Shown: positions 26,350 through 33,170 of the stretch, piece after piece
Layout of the letters: every line of letters begins with the position of its first letter
Numbering within the stretch: the stretch's first letter is position 1
Source: Chloroflexota bacterium
Lineage (GTDB): Bacteria; Chloroflexota; UBA6077; CF-72
Assembly: GCA_019247515.1 (NCBI GenBank)
Contig: JAFAOS010000398.1
Coordinates: forward strand, 1 to 64,000
DNA: 64,000 nt
Direction of reading: 5' to 3'
Program-made: the position numbers and the translations under genes
Notes under the pieces: model-generated
Seen by the model: only the letters and a program-made list of their open reading frames with translations
Databases searched by the model: none
Told to the model about the DNA's origin: nothing

Positions 26350-28157
26350 GAGACGAGCTCCTTCTCGGACAGCAGCTCTTCGGCCTCGTCGATCAGCTCC
26401 TCGTCGGCCGCCTGGCTGATCGCCGGCACCTCGTTAGGCTCGGCCAGCTGACTGGCGTGGATGTCGCGGTAGACACTGCTGGTCTCCAGCAGCTCCTCGT
26501 GCGTGCCCTGGTCCACCAGCTTGCCCCGCCTGAGCACCAGGATCGTGTCGGCGGCGCGCACGGTCGACAGGCGGTGGGCAATCACGAACGTGGTTCGCCC
26601 CCGCATCAGGTCGACGAGCGCGGCGCGGATGAGTCGCTCGGTGGCGGCGTCCACGGCCGACGTGAACTCGTCGAGGATCAGGATCCTGGGATCCATCAAC
26701 AGCGCCCGCGCGATGGCGACGCGCTGCTTCTGACCACCAGACAGCGACACGCCGCGTTCGCCCACGAGCGTCTCATACCCCTTCGGCAGGCGAGCGATGA
26801 ATTCGTCGGCGCGCGCCATGCGAGCGGCCCAGTTGATGTCGTCGTCGGTGGCGTCGACCTTGCCGAAGGCGATGTTGTCGCGGATCGAGCCCGAGAACAG
26901 GGTGGTTTCCTGCATCACGATGCCGATCTGGCGGCGCAGCTCGTTGAGATTCACCTCGCGAATGTCGATACCGTCGATGAGCACCCGCCCCGCGCTCACG
27001 TCGTAGAAGCGCGGGATCAGATTGGCCACGGTCGTCTTGCCCGAGCCCGTCGCGCCGACGAGCGCGATGGTGTGGCCGGGTTCGACCTTGAAGCTGACGT
27101 TCTCGAGGACCGAACGGCCGGGGTGGTATTCGCAGGTGACGTTGTCAAACTCGACGTCACCGCGCAGCGCGGGCAGCGGGACCGGGTCTGGCGGGCTCGA
27201 GACGGCAATGGGCGTGTCCAGGACCTCGACGATGCGCTCGGAGGACGCCGCCGCGCGCGAGGCCATCGACATCAGGAAGCCGCCCTGGCGAACCGGGCCG
27301 ATGATCTGCAGCAAGTACGCGTAGAACGCGACCAGCTCGCCAATCGACAGCTGGTTATTGATGACCAGCAGACCGCCCACCCACAGCAGGACGATCGTCG
27401 CGCCGTTGGCGATGAAGTTCAGCAGCGGGGTGTTGAACGACTGGATGCGCGTCGAGACGTAGTAGCGCTGGTACAGGTTTTCGTTCTCGCGATCGAACTG
27501 GTCGATCTCGCGCTGCTCCTGGCCAAAGGCCTTGACCACGCGGGCGCCGGACGCGTTGTCCTGGACGAGCGTGGCGACCACCGCCACCTGATCCTGGATG
27601 GAGCGGAACAGCGGGCGCATGGCCTTGCTGAACCACGCCGCGCGCCAGTACAGCAGCGGCAGGATGAAGAACGACAGGATGGCCAGCTTCCAGTTCATTG
27701 CGATCAGCGCGATCGAGACGCCGACCACCAGCAGCAGCAGATTGAAGATCATCAGCATGCCGCGGCCCGTGAAGTTCTTCAGCTGCTCGACGTCGGACAT
27801 CGAGCGCGTCAGCAGGTCGCCCGTCTGCGCCTGATCGTGGAAGCTGAACGACAGCTGCTGGACGTGCAGGTACAGCGCTTTCCGCAACTGGTAGCTGCCA
27901 CCCTGCGCGGAGGTCTCACCCAGGTAGTTCTGAGCGAAGGCGCACAGGCCGCGCAGCGCGCTGGCGACGACGATCAGGACGCTGTACAGGACCAGCTTCT
28001 GGACGTTCTGGTCCACCACGCCCTGGTCGACCGCCAGGCCGATCAGGCTCGGCACCGTGAGGTTGAAGAACGCGTTGCCGATGACCGCCACGTAGCCGAG
28101 CAGCAGCAGCAGTCGATATTTGGAGTAGTAGGGCGCGATGCGCAGCAGCGTCTTCAT
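26346..28157 (-). CDS. ABC exporter half-transporter A (membrane + ATPase)
   Basis: A 603-residue partner of the previous gene. An N-terminal six-helix exporter domain (RIAPYYSKYRLLLLLGYVAVIG...) precedes an ATPase with Walker A GATGSGKTT, signature LSGGQKQ and H-loop IAHRLST. Walker B reads ILILDEFTSAVD, with Phe where Ala is usual after the catalytic Glu. The C-terminus ends in an acidic tail (DEELIDEAEELLSEKE). The start is the ATG at 28157, overlapping the MarR stop (ATGA); the 49 extra residues in the track are antisense-like. It is expected in the cytoplasmic membrane with the 24499 protein. Confidence 0.92.
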   Translation of the reverse strand: MKTLLRIAPYYSKYRLLLLLGYVAVIGNAFFNLTVPSLIGLAVDQGVVDQNVQKLVLYSVLIVVASALRGLCAFAQNYLGETSAQGGSYQLRKALYLHVQQLSFSFHDQAQTGDLLTRSMSDVEQLKNFTGRGMLMIFNLLLLVVGVSIALIAMNWKLAILSFFILPLLYWRAAWFSKAMRPLFRSIQDQVAVVATLVQDNASGARVVKAFGQEQREIDQFDRENENLYQRYYVSTRIQSFNTPLLNFIANGATIVLLWVGGLLVINNQLSIGELVAFYAYLLQIIGPVRQGGFLMSMASRAAASSERIVEVLDTPIAVSSPPDPVPLPALRGDVEFDNVTCEYHPGRSVLENVSFKVEPGHTIALVGATGSGKTTVANLIPRFYDVSAGRVLIDGIDIREVNLNELRRQIGIVMQETTLFSGSIRDNIAFGKVDATDDDINWAARMARADEFIARLPKGYETLVGERGVSLSGGQKQRVAIARALLMDPRILILDEFTSAVDAATERLIRAALVDLMRGRTTFVIAHRLSTVRAADTILVLRRGKLVDQGTHEELLETSSVYRDIHASQLAEPNEVPAISQAADEELIDEAEELLSEKELVS

Positions 28158-28642
28158 GCCGACCCACCATATTTGGAGATAGCTTTGGCCAGACGCTTCA
28201 TGGCCGGGATCGCCGCCTCGAGCTGCTCGCGATCGTTCTGATCGAGCGTGGCCAGGGCGTGATCGATGGTTTGCTCGCGGGCGTTGCCAAGCTGGGTGAC
28301 CCACTCGCTGGCGGAGGGGGTCAGGCGCAGACAGGCGGCGCGACCGTCCTGCGGATCGACGGTGCGCTCGAGCAGATCGGCGCGAGCGAGCTGCTTGACG
28401 AGGGTGCTGACGGAGTTGGAGGCGATGCCAAGCTCGGAGGCCGCGTCGTGGACGCGGATGCCTGGTCGACGGTCGAGCAGGCGCAGCAGCTCGCCTTCGG
28501 ACTGGGTGATGTCGAGGGCTTCGCGGGCGGCGCGGGTGTGATAGCGGAGGCCGCGACCGATGCGAGACAGGACTCTGGCGAGCTCAGAGGTAAGGCTGCC
28601 AGCGTTCGGCGGCGGGTTGGGATCGACGAGAACAGTGGACAT
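28154..28642 (-). CDS. MarR-family transcriptional regulator
   Basis: A 162-residue winged-helix regulator. The DNA-binding core runs ITQSEGELLRLLDRRPGIRVHDAASELGIASNSVSTLVKQLARADLLERTVDPQDGR, the typical MarR helix-turn-helix and wing. It probably represses the two ABC exporter genes that follow with a four-base overlap, and responds to a small ligand. I chose the ATG at 28642 (nine codons into the track ORF) because MSTVLVDPNPP begins there; the ribosome-binding site is weak. An imperfect palindrome four bases upstream of this ATG is a candidate operator for autoregulation. Confidence 0.9.
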   Translation of the reverse strand: MSTVLVDPNPPPNAGSLTSELARVLSRIGRGLRYHTRAAREALDITQSEGELLRLLDRRPGIRVHDAASELGIASNSVSTLVKQLARADLLERTVDPQDGRAACLRLTPSASEWVTQLGNAREQTIDHALATLDQNDREQLEAAIPAMKRLAKAISKYGGSA

Positions 28643-28645
28643 GTC

Positions 28646-28662
28646 TATCTGTGACAGAGATA
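28646..28662. promoter_or_regulatory. Candidate MarR operator upstream of marR-ABC exporter operon
   Basis: TATCTGTGACAGAGATA has arms TATCT and AGATA around a 7-base centre, immediately upstream of the marR start codon. MarR repressors commonly bind such 16-20 base AT-rich palindromes next to their own genes. Binding here is inferred. Confidence 0.45.
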
Positions 28663-28696
28663 TTAGCAAGCCAGTCCCGGAGCGGGCGTCAAGGGG

Positions 28697-29854
28697 TCAG
28701 ATATTGCCAAGCGACGGTTCGAGGCCCAGCAGGTACGCGCCCACGTGCTCGTAATGCGCGCGGCGCGCCTGCACCTGTTGCGTGACCGCGTGAACGTCAC
28801 GGAACCGCCGCTCGAACGGCCGGTTCTCGAAGATCGCGTTCGAGCCAGCCAGCGTGTACGCCGCGTCGACCACCGCGGCCGACTCGTGCGTGGCGTGCGT
28901 CGCAGCCAGCCGCACCGCCACACGTTGCGCCACCGTCAATTCCCCGCTGGACACGACTGCCTCCCACACCGAGCCAAGCGTCTGGTGCAGGTAGCCGCGG
29001 GCAGCGCCGAGCCGCGCGTGCGCCTGGGCAACGGCGAGCTGGACCGTCGGACTTTCGCGAATCGAGCGGTCCATGCCCCGCGGCACCTTGCCGGCGGCGA
29101 AATCGACAATACACGCCAGGCTGGCGTGGGCGATGCCGAGGGCGACCGAGCCGAACGCCGGCCCAAACAAGCCGTTGCTGCTGAACAGGTACAGCGGCCC
29201 GGTCTCGCGACGCGTCTCGGGCGCGACACGAATGGCACGCTCGAAAGGCACCAGCTCGTCTTCGAGCGCAAACGACTGACTGCCCGTCCCGCGCAAGCCA
29301 CTGACGTGCCACACGTCGTGCACCGTGACGCGGCTCTTCGGCACCAGCATCAAGCGCTGCGCGCCTTCGCCGTTCTCGGAGCTGATATTGCAGACCGCCA
29401 GCAGCCACGTCGCGTGCGGAAAGCCGCTGGCAAACATCCACTTGCCGGTCACCCGGTAACCGCCGTGCGCGGCGTCCGCCACCGCCCGTCCCGGCCGGTT
29501 GCCCTCACCCGGTCCGTTGGCCAGGATGGTGCGCCCGCCGGCGAACAGCGACCGCGCCGTGGTCAGCTCCGCGTAGGACGCGTAATTGAACAGCCCATTG
29601 GCCTGCCCCACGCACCAGGCAACACTCGCATCCGCGCGCGCCACCTCCTCGACGACCTTCACATACGTTGGCAGGTCGAGCTCGAGACCGCCGAGTGAGC
29701 GGGGCAGCAGCAGGCGAAACAGGCCGGCGTCGAGCATGGCGTCGAGCAGGTCGGCGGGGATGGCGCGGTCGTGCTCGATCTGGTCCGCGGCGGCTTCGAT
29801 TCTGGGCGCGAGCGCGCTGGCGGCCGCGACGACGTCGACGGAGGTGGCAGCCAC
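28697..29854 (-). CDS. Acyl-CoA-dehydrogenase-fold flavoprotein (HsaA/HpaB-like monooxygenase group)
   Basis: A 385-residue protein with the acyl-CoA dehydrogenase layout: N-terminal helices (LLPRSLGGLELDLPTYVKVVEEVARADASVAWC), a middle beta domain (YRVTGKWMFASGFPHATWLLAVC) and a C-terminal four-helix bundle. The phrases GLRGTGSQSF and HATHESAAVVDAAYTLAGS are typical of flavin-dependent monooxygenases such as HsaA, not of true fatty-acyl dehydrogenases. It would use FMNH2 or FADH2 from a separate reductase. A GTG start follows the LLM gene by a few bases. The 51988 gene encodes a related protein. Confidence 0.85.
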   Translation of the reverse strand: MAATSVDVVAAASALAPRIEAAADQIEHDRAIPADLLDAMLDAGLFRLLLPRSLGGLELDLPTYVKVVEEVARADASVAWCVGQANGLFNYASYAELTTARSLFAGGRTILANGPGEGNRPGRAVADAAHGGYRVTGKWMFASGFPHATWLLAVCNISSENGEGAQRLMLVPKSRVTVHDVWHVSGLRGTGSQSFALEDELVPFERAIRVAPETRRETGPLYLFSSNGLFGPAFGSVALGIAHASLACIVDFAAGKVPRGMDRSIRESPTVQLAVAQAHARLGAARGYLHQTLGSVWEAVVSSGELTVAQRVAVRLAATHATHESAAVVDAAYTLAGSNAIFENRPFERRFRDVHAVTQQVQARRAHYEHVGAYLLGLEPSLGNI

Positions 29855-29860
29855 CAGTCG

Positions 29861-30739
29861 TCAGCGAGCGAGCGTGTTCAGTGCCGGCGCGAGTTGCCGC
29901 CAGCCGGCCATGGCCGCGTCCAGGTCGCCTGGCGTCTCGGTCAGCACCTGGATACACACGTGGTCCGCGCCGGCCGCGTGGTGCTCCGCAATTCGCTGAG
30001 CGATCACCGCGGGCTCGCCCCAGGCGATCAGCGCGTCGATCAAGCGCTCGCTGCCGCCGTTGGCGATGTCCGCGTCCGTGAAGCCCAGCCGCAGCAGGTT
30101 GTTGACGTAGTTCGGCGCGTGCAGGTAGCGATCGGCGGCGGCGCGTGCGATCGTTCGTGCTCGCTCCGCGTTCGTTTCGAGCACCACCATCTGCTCCGGC
30201 GCCACGATCTTGCCCGGACCGACCGCTGCGCGCGAGATGCGCGTGTGCTCGACCGGCATGAAATACGGATGCGTGCCAAGCGAGCGGTCGCGCGCCAGTT
30301 TCAGGCTCAGCGGACCCAGCGACGCCAGGATGCGCTCGTCGACGGGCACCGGCTGCGGCGCGGCGTCGAGCTCCTCCAGGTACTCGCGAAGTTTGCTCAA
30401 GGGCTTCGCGTACGTGATGCCGGCGCCTTCGACTGCCCGTTGATGGCTGATGCCGATGCCCAGCAGGAAGCGGTCCGGGAACGCGTGCTCGAGCGCGTGA
30501 TGCGTGGCGGCCGTCGCGCTCGCCGGGTGGGTCCAGATGCTGACGATGCCGGTCGCGACCACCGCGCGTCTGGTCGCCTTCAACAGGTTCTGGAGGTGAT
30601 CGGCAAGCCCGGCGTGTTGGCCGCCGGGCATCCAGATCGCGCCGTAGCCGAGGTCTTCAATCTCGGCCGCGGCCTTCAGAACCTCGGGTTTTTCTTGACG
30701 AAAGACTCCACTCCAGACACCAGTCGATCCCAGCTGCAT
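29861..30739 (-). CDS. LLM-class F420-dependent oxidoreductase (MSMEG_4141-like)
   Basis: A 292-residue luciferase-like TIM-barrel protein. LGYGAIWMPGGQ, VATGIVSIWTHPA, FPDRFLLGIGISHQRAVE and YAKPLSKLREYLEELD are all typical of the subfamily named probable F420-dependent oxidoreductase, MSMEG_4141 type. It likely transfers hydride between F420 and an unknown organic substrate in the cytoplasm. The ATG at 30739 has AGG four bases upstream. It lies between an EmrB-like exporter and a flavin monooxygenase-like gene on the same strand, so detoxification or catabolism of a xenobiotic is plausible. Confidence 0.88.
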   Translation of the reverse strand: MQLGSTGVWSGVFRQEKPEVLKAAAEIEDLGYGAIWMPGGQHAGLADHLQNLLKATRRAVVATGIVSIWTHPASATAATHHALEHAFPDRFLLGIGISHQRAVEGAGITYAKPLSKLREYLEELDAAPQPVPVDERILASLGPLSLKLARDRSLGTHPYFMPVEHTRISRAAVGPGKIVAPEQMVVLETNAERARTIARAAADRYLHAPNYVNNLLRLGFTDADIANGGSERLIDALIAWGEPAVIAQRIAEHHAAGADHVCIQVLTETPGDLDAAMAGWRQLAPALNTLAR

Positions 30740-30750
30740 ATGCCTGCCGG

Positions 30751-32505
30751 TCAGGCTACTAGATCGCCCTCCAGTGAGGGACGCGCGGGCCGCTGGTCCT
30801 CCGGCTTGAGCGGCTGCAGCGCCGGGAACGCGTCCTGCCCGACCTGCGCGGCAGTTTCGCTCGGGGCCGGGGCGAAGCTCTTGCGCAACGGAAGCTCCTT
30901 CAAGAAGAGCACCGTTATGACGCCCAGCACACCCATTAGCGCGCCGAGGAGGAACACGTCGTGCAGCGCGGCCACCAGTCCAACCTTGATGGCCGAATAC
31001 AGGGCGTCGAACAGCGCCCCGCCCTGGGGCCCGAGGGCGAGGATCTGATCGCGCAGCGCGTCAGCGACCTCCGGACTCAGCAGCACCTGCGGGTTGTCGA
31101 ATTGCGAGAGGACCTGCGGCGGCACCGCGCTGGTGACCTGCTCGCTCAGCGCCGCGTGAAAAGCGGGCGTGAACTGGTTGGTCAGGATGCTGCCGAACAG
31201 CGCCACGCCGATGGTGCTGCCCATCGAGCGCGCGAACTGCGTGAGCGACGTCACCACGCCGAGTTCGCTGACTTTGACCGAGTTCTGCGAGGCCAGCGTG
31301 AACACCGGCATGGTCGGTCCCATGCCCAGCCCGACGATGATCATGTTGCGCACGACGGTCGCATAGTCGGCGTCGGCGCCCATCTGGCTCAGCAGGTACA
31401 GCCCGATGGCCATGACGGCCATGCCGAACAACCCCGCGAGCTTGTAGCGGCCGGTGCGGCCGATGATCTGACCGCTGAGGACGCTGGAGCCGATCATGGT
31501 GATCATCATCGGCATGAGCACCGTGCCGCTCTGGGTCGCGTTGGTGCCGATCACGCCCTGGATGTAGAGCGGGATGAACAGAATCGTGCCGAACATGCCC
31601 GCGGCCATCAGCATCATGGCGATGATCGACACGCTGACGATGCGATTCTTGAACAGGTTCAACGGAATGATCGGCTCGATCACGCGGCTTTCGACCAGGC
31701 CGAAGACCACGAGCATGACCGCCGAGAAGAGGAACAGTCCGATGATCATCGGCGAGTCCCACGCGTAGCTGTTGCCACCCCATGACAGGGCCAGCAGCAT
31801 CGGCACCACGCCAAGGATCAGCAGGCCCGAGCCAAGGAAGTCGATGTGCCGCTCGCGCGCGACGGGCTTGATGTTGGGGAACGACCTCAGCAGCACGGTC
31901 AGCGCGAGCATGCCGACAGGCAGGTTGACGTAGAAGACCCAGCGCCAGCTCAGGTTGTCGGTCAGGTAGCCGCCGATCAGCGGGCCGACGATGCTCGCCA
32001 GGCCGAAGATGCCGCTGAACAGGCCCTGGAAGCGGGCGCGCTCGGCGGGCGGGAAGATCTGGGAGATGACCGTGAAGATGGTCGAGGTCAGCACGCCGCC
32101 AGCCACGCCTTGCAGGCCGCGAAAGACGATGAGCTGGGTCATGTCCTGGCTCAGGCCGCACAGCGCCGAGGCCAGCACGAAGCCGGCCGCGCTGCCGCAC
32201 AGGAACAGCTTGCGCCCGTACATGTCCGACAACTTGCCGGAGATGGGCACGACCGCCGTGCTGGTGAGCAGGTAGGCGGTGGTGACCCAGGCGTACTGCT
32301 CGAAGCCGTGCAGGTCGGCAATGATGCGCGGCATCGCCGTGCCGACGATCGTCTGATCGAGGGCAGCCAGCAGCAGCGCCAGCATCAGACCGATGACCGT
32401 GAGCACCAGGTCACGGCGCGCCAGGGTCTGGTAGCTGGCTACCCGCGCGGGTCGCGCGCCGGTGGTGGTCGTGGGTTCGTCGACCACGACTGGGGCTTCG
32501 TGCAT
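30751..32505 (-). CDS. DHA2-family MFS drug exporter (EmrB/QacA-like, 14 helices)
   Basis: A 584-residue polytopic exporter. The family phrases LDQTIVGTAMPRIIADLHGFEQYAWVTTAYLL, GKLSDMYGRKLF, the motif-C segment (GIFGLASIVGPLIGGYL) and WRWVFYVNLPVG are all present. It has 14 predicted helices and a long periplasmic loop between helices 13 and 14. It should expel lipophilic compounds using the proton gradient. It shares one base with the MarR gene stop (TGATG), so the pair is an operon and the exporter is likely induced by the compounds it exports. Confidence 0.93.
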   Translation of the reverse strand: MHEAPVVVDEPTTTTGARPARVASYQTLARRDLVLTVIGLMLALLLAALDQTIVGTAMPRIIADLHGFEQYAWVTTAYLLTSTAVVPISGKLSDMYGRKLFLCGSAAGFVLASALCGLSQDMTQLIVFRGLQGVAGGVLTSTIFTVISQIFPPAERARFQGLFSGIFGLASIVGPLIGGYLTDNLSWRWVFYVNLPVGMLALTVLLRSFPNIKPVARERHIDFLGSGLLILGVVPMLLALSWGGNSYAWDSPMIIGLFLFSAVMLVVFGLVESRVIEPIIPLNLFKNRIVSVSIIAMMLMAAGMFGTILFIPLYIQGVIGTNATQSGTVLMPMMITMIGSSVLSGQIIGRTGRYKLAGLFGMAVMAIGLYLLSQMGADADYATVVRNMIIVGLGMGPTMPVFTLASQNSVKVSELGVVTSLTQFARSMGSTIGVALFGSILTNQFTPAFHAALSEQVTSAVPPQVLSQFDNPQVLLSPEVADALRDQILALGPQGGALFDALYSAIKVGLVAALHDVFLLGALMGVLGVITVLFLKELPLRKSFAPAPSETAAQVGQDAFPALQPLKPEDQRPARPSLEGDLVA

Positions 32506-32987
32506 CAGGCGTCCTTTGCCGTGCTCAGGCTCGCAGACAGCACGTCCAGTGCCGCGGTGACCTGCTGCAGTTGTTCCGGCGAAAGATGCCCGAGCGCCTC
32601 GCGCAGGACGTCGCCCTTGCCGGCGATCATGCGCTCGAGCATGGCGCTGCCGGACTCGGTCGCCGTCAGACGCGCGATGCGCCGATCGTGCGGGTCTTCG
32701 TGGCGCAGGACGAAGCCGTGTTCGACCAGACGATCGACCATCGGCGTGACGGCCGAGGCGCCGACGCCCAGGGAGGCGGCCAGCTCACGGCTGCTGAGGC
32801 CGCGCGGCGCGGCCACGATCAGGCTGAGCGCCCGCAACTGGGGCATGGTCATCGGACAGTCGGACCAGGGGTCAGCGCCGCGCTGGGTGCGAGCCACCTG
32901 GAGGCTGGCCATCAAACGGCGAAAAGCGGCGAGGGCGAGCTCGACGCCAAGGTCTTGCGCAATCATCGGTTCCGTAGGGATTCCCAT
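32505..32987 (-). CDS. MarR-family regulator of the EmrB-like exporter
   Basis: A 160-residue winged-helix repressor. MTMPQLRALSLIVAAPRGLSSRELAASLGVGASAVTPMVDRLVEHGFVLRHEDPHDRRIARL covers the recognition helix and the wing with its DxRR motif. It is translationally coupled to the exporter. The start is either the ATG at 32987, with no ribosome-binding site and possibly leaderless, or the ATG seven codons later with GGA five bases ahead. Two copies of a near-identical sequence just upstream are candidate operators. Confidence 0.9.
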   Translation of the reverse strand: MGIPTEPMIAQDLGVELALAAFRRLMASLQVARTQRGADPWSDCPMTMPQLRALSLIVAAPRGLSSRELAASLGVGASAVTPMVDRLVEHGFVLRHEDPHDRRIARLTATESGSAMLERMIAGKGDVLREALGHLSPEQLQQVTAALDVLSASLSTAKDA

Positions 32988-32995
32988 CTAATTTA

Positions 32996-33039
32996 TTCAC
33001 TGTACGTGAAACATCCAAGAGTAATCAACTGTTCGTGAC
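32996..33039. promoter_or_regulatory. Paired candidate MarR operators
   Basis: TTCACTGTACGTGAA (32996-33010) is an inverted repeat with 5-base arms. Its core ACTGTaCGTGAa recurs as ACTGTtCGTGAc at 33028-33039, a 29-base offset on the same strand. Both lie just upstream of the marR start codon, in unusually AT-rich sequence. Regulation by the adjacent MarR is inferred. Confidence 0.5.
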
Positions 33040-33170
33040 GGTAAAAAATTCCACTCCACAACGTCTGTCGATCCCTTTCGACACTGCCGAAGCTGTCGGC
33101 CAGGATGGCCAGCGCACCCCAGACATTCGTGTTCCCCGCCGCGCCGAGGGAGATAATGTAGGCCCCGCCC

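Noticed and set aside
26457-28241. 594-residue plus-strand ORF
   Set aside because: Antisense of the ABC exporter gene, which has all catalytic motifs on the minus strand.
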